Counted from the first letter of the stretch, positions 1 through 8,462 are shown. The stretch is 21,812 nucleotides of DNA from an uncultured Bacteroidales bacterium (GCA_937902805.1 CALEMB010000052.1:1-21812); one strand, 5' to 3'. Program-made: numbers and translations. The notes: generated by a model not told the origin, from the sequence alone.

Positions 1-55
1 GCTTTCCAACTCCCTTACATGAGAAGCCAATCAGGCCAATCACTTTGTGGAACAT
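1..55 (-). CDS. Possible 5' end of a truncated minus-strand gene
   Basis: Reading leftwards from an ATG at 55, an open frame of 18 codons runs off the window edge (MFHKVIGLIGFSCKGVGK). A hydrophobic strand followed by a Gly/Lys-rich turn resembles the start of a P-loop nucleotide-binding protein, but GxxxxGK is not satisfied exactly (Ser stands where the first Gly should be). The gene would diverge from secA. No TAnnTTTG promoter was found for it and the visible part is too short to identify the family. It could be a chance open frame. Confidence 0.3.
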   Translation of the reverse strand, partial: MFHKVIGLIGFSCKGVGK

Positions 56-116
56 CGTAGAATCATGGTTTTTCTGACTTTTTGTCGCTTTTTTCCAAGC
101 ATTCAAGGAAATTCCG

Positions 117-124
117 TACCTTTG
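117..124 (+). promoter_or_regulatory. Predicted Bacteroidota-type -7 promoter element for secA
   Basis: TACCTTTG matches the -7 consensus TAnnTTTG of the Bacteroidota primary sigma factor. It lies 68 bases before the secA start, giving a leader of about 60 nt. No clear TTTG -33 element sits at the usual 19-21 base spacing; the TTTG at 81-84 is too far away. Confidence 0.55.
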
Positions 125-151
125 CACGAAATTTGCCAAAGTGCAACTATC

Positions 152-184
152 TAATTGTCAATTATCAATTTTTAACTATCAATT
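152..184 (+). repeat. AT-rich leader with three TCAATT copies
   Basis: TCAATT occurs at 158-163, 165-170 and 179-184 in the stretch just before the secA start. No Shine-Dalgarno sequence is present. Such unstructured AT-rich leaders often replace Shine-Dalgarno pairing in Bacteroidota. Whether this one aids initiation is inference. Confidence 0.45.
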
Positions 185-192
185 ACAAATAA

Positions 193-3100
193 ATGGGATT
201 TCTGAAGAAACTCTTTGGCGACAAGGCCTCACGCGACAACAAGGCCCTGCAGCCCATACTCCAAAAGACCCTCAAGGCTTACGAGGACATTGTGAAACTC
301 GACATCGACAGCCTGAGGCATAAGACACAAGAATTCAAGGAATACATCAAGAACAAGACCGCTACTGAGGTGGCCGAAATCGCCGAGCTGAAAGCCCAGG
401 CCGAAGCCAACCCCGACATGGAGCCCGACGAGAAAGAGAAGCTCTACAACCAAATCGACAAGCTCGAAAAACAGGAGCTGGACCACATCGAGGAGGCATT
501 GAACGAAATCCTTCCCGAAGCGTTCTCCGTCGTGAAAGCTGCCGCCAAATACTTCTGCGAGCATGAGACCGTGGTGGTGACCGCCACCGACCTCGACCGC
601 GAGCTGGCTGCCAAATACGAGCATGTCACCATCGAAGGCGACAAGGCCTACTTCAAGAACAGCTGGATGGCTGGCGGCAACATGGTGACTTGGGACATGG
701 TCCACTACGACTGCCAAATCATTGGCGGTATTGTGCTGCATCAAGGCAAGATTGCCGAGATGGCCACTGGTGAAGGTAAGACCCTCGTGGCTACGCTGCC
801 CGTCTACCTCAACGCCTTGGCGGGCAAGGGCGTGCATGTGGTCACCGTGAACGACTACCTGGCCAAACGTGACTCCGAGTGGATGGGCGCGATGTATGAG
901 TTCCTCGGCCTCACCGTGGACTGCATCGACAAGCACGAGCCCAACTCGGCTGCACGTCGCCGCGCTTATAACTGCGACATCACCTATGGTACCAACAACG
1001 AGTTCGGTTTCGACTACCTGCGTGACAACATGACAGGTAACCCCGACGAATTAGTGCAACGCAAACACCACTATGCCATCGTCGACGAGGTTGACTCCGT
1101 ATTGATTGACGATGCCCGTACGCCGTTGATCATCAGCGGTCCCACGCCGCGTGGCGACCAGCAGGAGTTTGACGAACTGAAACCCGATGTCGTCAAGTTG
1201 TACGAAGCCCAAAAGCGCTATGTGACCGGCATCTTGGCCGAAGCCAAGCGTATCCTCACCGATCCCAACGCCACCGAGGATGAAAAGAGACATGGTGCCG
1301 ACCAGCTCTTCCGCGCCTATCGTGGTCTGCCGAAGAACAACGCCCTCATCAAGTTCCTCAGCGAGGAAGGCATGAAGTCGTTGATGCAGAAGACCGAGGG
1401 CTTCTACATGCAGAACCGTAACGAGAACATGCACATCATCGACGACGAGCTGTATTTCGTTATCGACGAGAAACTGAATACCGTCGTCCTTACTGATAAG
1501 GGTAGCGAGCAGCTGGCACAAGCCTACAATGACCCGTCATTCTTCATCATCCCCGATGTGGGTGCCGAGGTTGCCGACTTGGAACATTCCGATCTTAGTA
1601 ATGACGAAAAGATACTGCGCAAGACCGAGCTGATGCGTAACTTCGCCGAGAAGTCGGAACGCTTGCACACCGTACAGCAGTTGCTGAAAGCCTACACCTT
1701 GTTCGAGAAGGATGTCGACTACGTTATCATCGACAACAAGATCAAGATTGTGGACGAGCAGACGGGCCGTATCATGGAAGGCCGCCGTTGGAGCGATGGC
1801 CTGCACCAGGCTGTTGAAGCCAAGGAAAACGTGAAGGTGGAAGCCGCCACGCAGACCTATGCCACCATCACCTTGCAGAACTACTTCCGTATGTACCACA
1901 AGCTGGCTGGTATGACCGGTACCGCTGAAACGGAAGCGGGCGAGTTCTGGGACATCTACAAACTCGATGTGGTCGTCATCCCGACCAACCGTCCCATCGC
2001 CCGTATCGACCAAGAGGACATGATTTACAAGACTAAGCGTGAGAAATACAACGCCGTCATCGACGAAATCCAAGCTTTGGTCAAGGCGGGACGTCCTGTG
2101 CTGGTGGGTACCACCTCGGTGGAAATCTCCGAGTTGCTCAGCCGCATGCTGACGCGTAAGGGCATCGCCCACAATGTGTTGAACGCCAAGCTGCACTTCA
2201 AGGAAGCACAAATCGTCAAGGAAGCCGGTCAGGCAGGCACCGTGACCATCGCCACCAACATGGCTGGTCGTGGTACCGACATCAAGCTCGGCCCCGGCGT
2301 GAAGGAAGCTGGTGGTCTGGCCATCATCGGCACCGAACGCCATGAGTCACGCCGTGTGGACCGCCAGTTGCGCGGTCGTTCCGGCCGTCAAGGCGACCCG
2401 GGTAGCTCACAGTTCTATGTCTCTCTTGAAGACAACCTGATGCGTATGTTCGGCTCAGAGCGTATCGCCGGCATCATGGACCGCATGGGTCTTGAGGAAG
2501 GCGAGGTCATCCAACACCCGATGATCACCAAGCAAATTGAAAAGGCGCAGAAGAAAGTCGAGGAGAACCACTTCGGCGTTCGTAAGCACTTGCTGGAATA
2601 CGACGACGTGATGAACGCTCAGCGCGAGGTCATCTACAAGAAACGCCGTCACGCCTTGTTTGGAGAGCGCCTCTCCATCGACATCAACAACATGATGTTC
2701 GACTTCGGCGAAAAACTTGTTGAAGAGTACCAAGACGCCAAGGATTACGAAGGCTTCAAGATGGAATTGCTTGCTACGATGGGCTTCGATGCACCTTTCA
2801 GCGAAGAGGAATTTGAGAGAGGTAAAGTCAAGGAATTGGCCGACAAACTCTTTGCCGCCGCTTTGGAGCATTACAAGGAAAAGGCCCGCATCATCGGCGA
2901 GAAGACCCTGCCTGTCATCAAGAACGTGTACGAAAACCAGACCCACTTCGAGAATATCGCCATCCCGATTACCGACGGTAAACGTGGCTTGAATGTCATC
3001 GTCAACCTGAAGAAGGCTGTCGAGAACGGTGCCCGTGAGGTGAACCTCTGCATCGAGAAGAGCATCACCCTCGGCCTCATCGACAACGCCTGGAAAGAGC

Positions 3101-3492
3101 ATCTCCGCGAGCTCGACGACCTGAAGGAATCGGTACAGAATGCCTCATACGAGCAGAAAGACCCGCTGGTCATCTACAAGTTGGAGTCGTTCAACCTGTT
3201 CAAGGCCATGCTGGAGAGAATCAACGAAGACGTCATCTCCTTCCTGATGCGTGGCGATATCCCGCAGCAAGACCCGAGCGATGTGCGTGAATCACGCGCC
3301 CAAGGCATCGACCGCTCGAAGATTCGTGAGCAACGTCAAGACCTGCTGGCGCAGTCGCACAGCGACACGCAGCAGCGTCAGGTCACTCAACCCATCCGCA
3401 AGGAGGTGAAAGTGGGCCGCAATGACCCATGCCCCTGCGGCAGTGGCAAGAAGTACAAGAACTGCCACGGACGATTAGAAGACGCTGAATAA
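193..3492 (+). CDS. secA: Protein translocase subunit SecA
   Basis: SecA is the ATPase motor that drives unfolded preproteins through SecYEG at the inner membrane. The 1099-aa product starts with the typical MGFLKKLFG. Walker A GEGKT is at residues 193-197 in the context MATGEGKTL, and the DEAD-box variant DEVD is at 298-301. The helicase-like second half contains TNMAGRGTDIKLG and QLRGRSGRQGDPG. The extreme C-terminus carries the zinc and SecB/ribosome-binding motif CPCGSGKKYKNCH, with ligands C1080, C1082, C1091 and H1092. The protein is about 200 residues longer than E. coli SecA; much of the extra length is charged sequence in roughly residues 330-480, which is usual for Bacteroidota SecA. 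pyrH follows after 19 bases, so the two are probably co-transcribed from the promoter at 117-124. Confidence 0.98.
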   Translation: MGFLKKLFGDKASRDNKALQPILQKTLKAYEDIVKLDIDSLRHKTQEFKEYIKNKTATEVAEIAELKAQAEANPDMEPDEKEKLYNQIDKLEKQELDHIEEALNEILPEAFSVVKAAAKYFCEHETVVVTATDLDRELAAKYEHVTIEGDKAYFKNSWMAGGNMVTWDMVHYDCQIIGGIVLHQGKIAEMATGEGKTLVATLPVYLNALAGKGVHVVTVNDYLAKRDSEWMGAMYEFLGLTVDCIDKHEPNSAARRRAYNCDITYGTNNEFGFDYLRDNMTGNPDELVQRKHHYAIVDEVDSVLIDDARTPLIISGPTPRGDQQEFDELKPDVVKLYEAQKRYVTGILAEAKRILTDPNATEDEKRHGADQLFRAYRGLPKNNALIKFLSEEGMKSLMQKTEGFYMQNRNENMHIIDDELYFVIDEKLNTVVLTDKGSEQLAQAYNDPSFFIIPDVGAEVADLEHSDLSNDEKILRKTELMRNFAEKSERLHTVQQLLKAYTLFEKDVDYVIIDNKIKIVDEQTGRIMEGRRWSDGLHQAVEAKENVKVEAATQTYATITLQNYFRMYHKLAGMTGTAETEAGEFWDIYKLDVVVIPTNRPIARIDQEDMIYKTKREKYNAVIDEIQALVKAGRPVLVGTTSVEISELLSRMLTRKGIAHNVLNAKLHFKEAQIVKEAGQAGTVTIATNMAGRGTDIKLGPGVKEAGGLAIIGTERHESRRVDRQLRGRSGRQGDPGSSQFYVSLEDNLMRMFGSERIAGIMDRMGLEEGEVIQHPMITKQIEKAQKKVEENHFGVRKHLLEYDDVMNAQREVIYKKRRHALFGERLSIDINNMMFDFGEKLVEEYQDAKDYEGFKMELLATMGFDAPFSEEEFERGKVKELADKLFAAALEHYKEKARIIGEKTLPVIKNVYENQTHFENIAIPITDGKRGLNVIVNLKKAVENGAREVNLCIEKSITLGLIDNAWKEHLRELDDLKESVQNASYEQKDPLVIYKLESFNLFKAMLERINEDVISFLMRGDIPQQDPSDVRESRAQGIDRSKIREQRQDLLAQSHSDTQQRQVTQPIRKEVKVGRNDPCPCGSGKKYKNCHGRLEDAE

Positions 3493-3511
3493 TTTAAATT
3501 TTAAATCTTAA

Positions 3512-4219
3512 ATGAAATACAACAGAGTATTACTGAAACTCAGCGGCGAGGCCCTGATGGGCAGCCAGCAATACGGCATCGACCCGCAGCGTTTGGCTGA
3601 CTATGCCGACGAAATCATTGAAGCCGCACAAGCGGGTGTGCAAATCGGCATCGTCATCGGTGGCGGCAACATCTACCGCGGCCTGCAAGGTGCCTCAAAA
3701 GGCATGGACCGCATCCAAGGCGACTATATGGGCATGCTCGCCACCGTCATCAACTCGATGGCCATGCAGTCGACCCTGCAAAGCAAAGGACAGAAAGCCA
3801 CCTTGCTGGCGGGTCTTTACATCGACCGCATCGCTGACACGATGAGCAGTGTCAAGGCCATCCGTCTGCTTGAAGAAGGCCACATTGTGGTGATGGGCGC
3901 CGGCACGGGCAACCCCTTCTTCACCACCGACACGGGTTCCGCCCTGCGTGCCGTGGAAATCAAGGCTGACATCATCCTGAAAGGCACCCGCGTGGACGGC
4001 ATCTACACCGCCGACCCTGAGAAAGACCCCACGGCCACCAAGTTCGAGCATATCACCTACGATGAAGCCTATCAACGCAACCTGAAGGTGATGGACATGA
4101 CCGCCTTCACCATGTGCAAGGAAAACGACATGCCGATGTATGTCTTCGACATGAATACGCGTGGCAACCTGATGAAGGTGTTGTGCGGCGAGAATATTGG
4201 CACCCTTGTGACGAAATGA
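3512..4219 (+). CDS. pyrH: UMP kinase (uridylate kinase)
   Basis: This cytoplasmic enzyme phosphorylates UMP to UDP with ATP in pyrimidine nucleotide synthesis. The 235-aa length is normal for the family. Amino-acid-kinase fold motifs are clear: LKLSGEAL near residue 8, the glycine-rich IVIGGGNIYRG near residue 45, and GTGNPFFTTDTGSALRA in the second half. The start at 3512 gives the canonical MKYNRVLLKLSG. Only 19 AT-rich bases separate it from secA, and its TGA stop overlaps the ATG of the following glycosyltransferase gene. frr, its frequent neighbour in bacteria, lies further downstream behind two unrelated genes. Confidence 0.97.
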   Translation: MKYNRVLLKLSGEALMGSQQYGIDPQRLADYADEIIEAAQAGVQIGIVIGGGNIYRGLQGASKGMDRIQGDYMGMLATVINSMAMQSTLQSKGQKATLLAGLYIDRIADTMSSVKAIRLLEEGHIVVMGAGTGNPFFTTDTGSALRAVEIKADIILKGTRVDGIYTADPEKDPTATKFEHITYDEAYQRNLKVMDMTAFTMCKENDMPMYVFDMNTRGNLMKVLCGENIGTLVTK

Positions 4220-6138
4220 GGACCCGCAAAACCCATCTGCGCAAAACCCACAACGTGCCGAGCAAGAGGATGGAATACATCCTCCTCGGTGTCATTATGC
4301 TGGTAGCGGCAGTGCTGCGTCTATGGAAGCTGGGTCAAGTGCCCTTCATGCACGACGAGTTCAGCGCCTTGCTACGTACCCGCTTCGACAACTTCCACGA
4401 CTTTATCCAGCAAGGCATCATGCCCGACAGCCATCCACTCGGGGTGGAGACCTTCCTTTGGCTTTGGGTGAGGATTTTCGGGTGGAGCGAGTTTTGGGTC
4501 AAGCTGCCCTTCGCACTGATGGGTATCGGTTCCGTGTACCTTATTTATTTAAAAGGGCAGCAGTGGTTCAACCGCAAGGTCGGCTTGTTTGCGGCAGCGT
4601 TTTTTGCCGTCAGCCAATTTACGGTGTTTTATAGCCAGTTAGCAAGACCCTATTCTGCGGGGCTGTTCTTCGTCCTGCTGATGGCCTATTTTTGGTATAA
4701 AGTTGTTTTCGGGACGAGAGCGACGACAAGGGATTATGTTGGCTTTGCCCTCTCGGCTTGGGCCTGCTCACTGATACAGTATTTCTCCATTGCACAGGCG
4801 GGGCTGATCTTCCTCACGGGTTTGTTTTTCCTGCCGAAAGAACGGCGCAAGGCCTATTGGTTTAGCGGCATAGGTGCCGTGCTTTTGTTTGCCCCTACCC
4901 TGCCCATCTTCTATCAGCAGCTCTTTGTCAGCGGTAGCATCGGAGGTTGGTTGGCGGCACCCAAGTCCACCTTCCTCGTGGATTTCATCCAATACACGAT
5001 GAACTATTCCATGCTGTTCATGTTTGCCGTGGGCATCGTCATTCTTTTGCCCCTCATCCTCGGCAAACGCAGCAAGCTACGTCAGCCTTTGCGTTGGGCA
5101 GGTCTTGCGTGGTTCGTCATCATCTTTACCATCGCCTTTGTCTATTCTATGACCCGAGAGCCAATTTTGCAGCAAAGCACACTGATTTTCAGCTATCCTT
5201 TTGTCATCATCGTGGCTTTCTCGTTATTTGGGACACGCACCTTGTCGCCTTGGCAGACCGCCTTAGTCGTGGCCGCTATCCTCTTTGTAGGAACGGCTTC
5301 GCTCATCATGGAGCGCAGACATTACGACCTGATGTACCACCAAGGTTTCGACCAAATTGCCGTTGAGATGCAGCAAGACAAAGACCAATACGGCGACAGA
5401 ATCCAGTTTGCCACACGCACCGAAATTGGCGAGGCAGCCGAGTTCTATCAGGCACAAACCAATGTCGAGAACCGCATCATCTTCCACCGCATTTACACTG
5501 AAGAGGGCGACTTTGTACGCGAACCCGAATTGAGCGACTTTAATCGTTGGCTAAGCGAGCACAACAAAGCCCCAATGCTCGGTTTTGGCTGGACCGACTA
5601 CGTCAATCCGATTTGGGAAGCTACCGCCGTGGGCAACTATCCCTATCTCGTCGAAAAGAAAGACTGGTTCACCTCGCGTTATCTGACGCTAAGCAAAACG
5701 CCCGTCGATGACAGTCCATATCTACTCAATGATTTGAGCGAAAGCCCCTACTCCTATCAAGACGGGCAAGAATGGGGAAAAGGCTTCACCTTCTCATGCG
5801 ACTCTTTGCCTGAAGACGTTGAGGCGCTGAGCGTTATGGCACAGATTCAAAGCCAAGCCGAACTTGAGCAATGCGTCCTCGTCATCGAAATCCATGATGC
5901 CGAGACCGACTCCCTCGTGCTTTGGCACAGCTCGGTTGCAGCAGAAGGACATTTCCTTCCAGGCAACAACGTCGTGGCCGATGCCATCGTTTTCAGCGAT
6001 GACCTCAGTCCGAAGGGCAAGACCGTGAGGACTTACCTTTGGAATCAAGACAAGAAACCACTCGTCGTAAACAAGCTGAGTTACTACTTCACACGCAAGA
6101 GCAAGGTCCTCACAGGACTGTACGAGCCTTTAAACTAA
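4216..6138 (+). CDS. GT39-like membrane glycosyltransferase
   Basis: A 640-aa polytopic inner membrane protein resembling GT39/ArnT-type (GT-C fold) enzymes, which transfer sugars from polyprenyl-phosphate donors on the periplasmic face. The first membrane segment (about residues 20-37) is followed by MHDE (D47, E48 in the first periplasmic loop, where these enzymes place the catalytic acid), then DSHPLG (71-76), similar to the DxHPP motif, and QLARPY (141-146). About nine to eleven hydrophobic segments run to about residue 370. The last 260 residues are soluble and rich in beta-prone sequence, probably a periplasmic domain. The frame is open from 4114, but I chose ATG 4216 because it forms an ATGA overlap with the pyrH stop; ATG 4270 is also possible. 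Acceptor and donor cannot be told from the sequence. Confidence 0.75.
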   Translation: MRTRKTHLRKTHNVPSKRMEYILLGVIMLVAAVLRLWKLGQVPFMHDEFSALLRTRFDNFHDFIQQGIMPDSHPLGVETFLWLWVRIFGWSEFWVKLPFALMGIGSVYLIYLKGQQWFNRKVGLFAAAFFAVSQFTVFYSQLARPYSAGLFFVLLMAYFWYKVVFGTRATTRDYVGFALSAWACSLIQYFSIAQAGLIFLTGLFFLPKERRKAYWFSGIGAVLLFAPTLPIFYQQLFVSGSIGGWLAAPKSTFLVDFIQYTMNYSMLFMFAVGIVILLPLILGKRSKLRQPLRWAGLAWFVIIFTIAFVYSMTREPILQQSTLIFSYPFVIIVAFSLFGTRTLSPWQTALVVAAILFVGTASLIMERRHYDLMYHQGFDQIAVEMQQDKDQYGDRIQFATRTEIGEAAEFYQAQTNVENRIIFHRIYTEEGDFVREPELSDFNRWLSEHNKAPMLGFGWTDYVNPIWEATAVGNYPYLVEKKDWFTSRYLTLSKTPVDDSPYLLNDLSESPYSYQDGQEWGKGFTFSCDSLPEDVEALSVMAQIQSQAELEQCVLVIEIHDAETDSLVLWHSSVAAEGHFLPGNNVVADAIVFSDDLSPKGKTVRTYLWNQDKKPLVVNKLSYYFTRKSKVLTGLYEPLN

Positions 6139-6210
6139 GGGGAACCATTTTGGGACAATTTTTCTGAGTCTTTTTCGTTTATAAATAAGTAACTATAAAT
6201 TAAATTTGTT

Positions 6211-6777
6211 ATGAAAAAGACAATTCTGGCTCTTGCCATCTTGTTAATGACCTTTACGGCATTTGCACAAGAAAACAAAGAAACATCAATTCGCGTCCCG
6301 AGCGGATACACAGGGTTTTTGGAAACAGGCCTTGGTGGCGTTTGGACTCAATATGGAGTCGATGGCTATCTTTACAAGATATCAACAACGCACGGCTATC
6401 ATTTCAATGACAAGTTCTTCGCCGGTCTTGGTGTCGGATATGAAATCGGCATCTTCAACACTCCTAAACTCATACCATTTTACGGTTCGTTTCGCTATGT
6501 GATTTTGCCAACCAAAATTGTAAGTCCTGTAGTAAGAGTCAGGGCTGGTGGCTATCACGCCCAGAAAAACTGGGGACCTTATGGTGACGTGGGCGTTGGC
6601 ATCCGCTTCGCCACAAAAAGCCGCATTGCCTTCAACTTGATGACGACATATACTTATTACCACAATGTCACCGTCACACACTATCACATGAACTTGATGG
6701 GGATGGGATCCGGTTATTACGAAGACAGGCAAGACAACATCTCAAACATCTCGTTGGTTTTCAGCCTTGAATGGTAA
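6211..6777 (+). CDS. Small outer membrane beta-barrel protein
   Basis: The 188-aa product begins with a classic signal peptide (MKKTILALAILLMTFTAFAQ, cleavage probably after the Ala of AFAQ). The mature part has alternating, Gly- and aromatic-rich strands such as the stretch around FFAGLGVGYEIG, and it ends in FSLEW, a terminal aromatic beta-signal of the type recognised by BAM. The size fits an 8-stranded barrel. I recognise no more specific family, so the function is unknown. It sits 72 bases after the glycosyltransferase gene and 72 bases before frr. No convincing promoter was found at usable distance. Confidence 0.7.
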   Translation: MKKTILALAILLMTFTAFAQENKETSIRVPSGYTGFLETGLGGVWTQYGVDGYLYKISTTHGYHFNDKFFAGLGVGYEIGIFNTPKLIPFYGSFRYVILPTKIVSPVVRVRAGGYHAQKNWGPYGDVGVGIRFATKSRIAFNLMTTYTYYHNVTVTHYHMNLMGMGSGYYEDRQDNISNISLVFSLEW

Positions 6778-6823
6778 AGGACAAAAAAATCACACAGAAC
6801 TACTTCCGAAACGAAAAAAAAAC

Positions 6824-6831
6824 TATTTTTG
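6824..6831 (+). promoter_or_regulatory. Predicted -7 promoter element for frr
   Basis: TATTTTTG matches TAnnTTTG exactly, 18 bases before the frr ATG at 6850. Transcription would start near 6838, giving a very short leader. The element overlaps the TTG at 6829, which makes that upstream codon an unlikely start for frr. No TTTG -33 element was seen. Confidence 0.55.
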
Positions 6832-6849
6832 CCTTCAAATTTTAAAGCA

Positions 6850-7413
6850 ATGACAGACGATTCCCAATTTGTATTAGACGAGGCCACTGAAAGCATGGAC
6901 AACACCATCAAGCACTTGGAACATGAATTTCAGGGCATTAGGGCAGGCAAGGCCAGTCCGGCTATGCTGAATGGCGTTATGGTTGAATATTACGGCACAA
7001 CGGTGCCCATTGAGCAGACCGCCAACATCGGCTGCACCGACGCCCGCATGATTGTGGTGCAACCTTTCGACAAGAGTGCACTCGGCAACATCGCCAAGGC
7101 CATCTTGAACGCTAACTTAGGCTTTAACCCCATCAACAATGGTGAGATCTTGCGTATCGCAGTGCCCGCCTTGACCGAGGAACGCCGTAAAGAGTTGGTG
7201 AAACGCACCAAGAACGCCGCCGAGGAAGCCAAGGTTGGCATACGTGGCATTCGCCGCAACGCCAACGACGACGCCAAGAAATTGGAGAAAGACGTGATTT
7301 CGGAGGATGAGTCGAAGCTCCTGCAAGAGGAGATTCAGAAGCTCACCGACAAATACATCAAAAAAATCGACGACCTCACCGAATTGAAGTCGAAAGACAT
7401 CCTTACGGTGTAA
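6850..7413 (+). CDS. frr: Ribosome recycling factor
   Basis: RRF works with EF-G to split the post-termination ribosome. The product has 187 aa, the usual length, with the diagnostic core FQGIRAGKASPAMLNGVMVEYYG in the N-terminal half, then GEILRIAVPALTEERRKELVK and the helical EEAKVGIRGIRRNAN region. The frame stays open to a TTG at 6829, but that codon lies inside the -7 promoter element, so ATG 6850 (MTDDSQFV) is the start. It is transcribed towards ddl, and the 61-base gap between the two genes holds a strong palindrome. Confidence 0.96.
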   Translation: MTDDSQFVLDEATESMDNTIKHLEHEFQGIRAGKASPAMLNGVMVEYYGTTVPIEQTANIGCTDARMIVVQPFDKSALGNIAKAILNANLGFNPINNGEILRIAVPALTEERRKELVKRTKNAAEEAKVGIRGIRRNANDDAKKLEKDVISEDESKLLQEEIQKLTDKYIKKIDDLTELKSKDILTV

Positions 7414-7439
7414 TCGTCGTTTATTAACGAAACAAAATT

Positions 7440-7469
7440 TGTAGAGACGTGGCGCGCCGCGTCTCTACA
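7440..7469. repeat. 30-base near-perfect palindrome (REP-like, possible bidirectional terminator)
   Basis: Arms TGTAGAGACG (7440-7449) and CGTCTCTACA (7460-7469) are exactly complementary. The central ten bases TGGCGCGCCG contain GGCGCGCC, so the whole element is palindromic apart from one T/G pair. It lies between the convergent ends of frr and ddl and could end transcription from both sides, although the following T-tracts are weak (ATTTGTTTA on plus, AAATTTTGTTT on minus). The element resembles dispersed intergenic palindromes I know from Bacteroidota genomes; copy number cannot be seen here. Confidence 0.75.
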
Positions 7470-7474
7470 TTTGT

Positions 7475-8446
7475 TTATAGGACATTTTCTATCGCCATTC
7501 CGAACAGTTGTTCCAGCGACAGGCCGAAGCAACGCGCTTGCGCAGGGATGATGCTGGCTTCCGACATGCCTGGGACGATGTTCGCCTCGATGAAGAACAC
7601 GCCTTCGTCGCTGACGATGTAATCCATGCGGACGAAGCCCTTACATTCCAGCTTCTCATACAGCATCGCCGTCGTCCCCTTGATTTCGATTTCGATGGCT
7701 TCATCCACTTGGGCGGGTGTCACCTCATCGCACTTGCCAGCGGTGTATTTGGCCTCATAGTCGAAGAACTCGTTTTTGCTGCAAATCTCGGTAATTGGGA
7801 AAACCATCATCTTGCCTTTATACTCCATTGCGCCGCAGCCGAACTCACGACCGTCGACAAATTTCTCGCACATCACTTGTCGGCCAGCCGCCCTTGCCGT
7901 ATAAATAGCAGGAGCGAGATCTTCCGGCGTCTTCACCTTGGTCACGCCCACGCTGGAGCCATTGCAAGTCGGCTTCACAAACAAGGGCAGTCCAAGTTGT
8001 TTGATAATTTCATCGGCATCATATTGATCCCCCTCGTTAATCAGCACCGACGGTGCCACTCTGACACCGTATGAGGCCACCAGACGCTTGCAGAAGTCCT
8101 TATGGAACGTGAGGGCGCAAGTGGTCAAAGGCGAAGAAGTGCAAGGAATGCCCATCAACTCCAAATAACCCGAAAGGGGCCCGTTCTCACCTGGCTCGCC
8201 ATGCACCGCATTGAAGGCCACGTCGAATTTCATCTTATGTCCGCCAACCGAAATGGAAAAATCATTCTTGTCAACCTCCACGCGGGTGCCATCCTTCAAG
8301 AGACCGTACCATCCTTTTTTCGACACTACAATTATCTTCGAATTATACAGTTCCCGATTCAAGTTCTGCTTCACCACTTGAGCACTTTTGATGGAAATTT
8401 CGAATTCACCCGAATCTCCACCACAAATAATTGCCACGTTTTTCAT
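7475..8446 (-). CDS. ddl: D-alanine--D-alanine ligase
   Basis: Ddl joins two D-alanines with ATP for the peptidoglycan pentapeptide. The 323-aa product has the ATP-grasp layout: the N-terminal IICGGDSGEFEISIKSA (substrate loop, standing in for GGxSxEHxVS), HGEPGENGPLSGYLELMGIP near residues 80-100, the ATP-binding PLFVKPTCNGSSVGVTKV, and near the C-terminus FVRMDYIVSDEGVFFIEANIVPGMSEASIIP with the metal-binding E and N of FIEANIVPGM. The ATG at 8446 gives the canonical MKNVAIICGG. It diverges from the PASTA gene 86 bases away, another envelope gene, and converges on frr. Confidence 0.96.
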   Translation of the reverse strand: MKNVAIICGGDSGEFEISIKSAQVVKQNLNRELYNSKIIVVSKKGWYGLLKDGTRVEVDKNDFSISVGGHKMKFDVAFNAVHGEPGENGPLSGYLELMGIPCTSSPLTTCALTFHKDFCKRLVASYGVRVAPSVLINEGDQYDADEIIKQLGLPLFVKPTCNGSSVGVTKVKTPEDLAPAIYTARAAGRQVMCEKFVDGREFGCGAMEYKGKMMVFPITEICSKNEFFDYEAKYTAGKCDEVTPAQVDEAIEIEIKGTTAMLYEKLECKGFVRMDYIVSDEGVFFIEANIVPGMSEASIIPAQARCFGLSLEQLFGMAIENVL

Positions 8447-8454
8447 ATTTTTTG

Positions 8455-8462
8455 TAATTTTG
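8455..8462 (+). promoter_or_regulatory. Predicted -7 element for the PASTA-T9SS cargo-rluD unit
   Basis: TAATTTTG matches TAnnTTTG in the divergent gap between ddl and the PASTA gene, 70 bases before the PASTA start. No clear -33 TTTG is present. A matching element for ddl on the other strand was not found. Confidence 0.4.

Noticed and set aside
1..55. Anhydro-N-acetylmuramate kinase (AnmK) start for the left-edge frame
   Set aside because: KVIGL is shared, but the following SGTSLDG motif with its essential Asp is absent.
152..184. CRISPR or regulated tandem repeat array
   Set aside because: The units are only six bases with irregular spacing. There are no spacers and no cas genes in the window.
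1537..2343. Long minus-strand open frames opposite secA (also 229-936 and 2455-3102)
   Set aside because: They are mirror frames of a GC-rich coding gene. Their proteins are His/Val/Asp-rich without domains, and secA is unambiguous on the plus strand.
4114..4215. Upstream extension of the glycosyltransferase into pyrH
   Set aside because: The extra residues are pyrH codons read in another frame. ATG 4216 gives the standard ATGA overlap and a sensible N-terminus.
6201..6208. TAAATTTG as promoter of the small beta-barrel gene
   Set aside because: It matches TAnnTTTG but ends 2 bases before the ATG, so transcription would start inside the coding sequence. The next in-frame Met would destroy the signal peptide.
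6829..6849. TTG start adding seven residues to frr
   Set aside because: The codon lies within the -7 promoter element, and the ATG at 6850 gives the normal RRF length.
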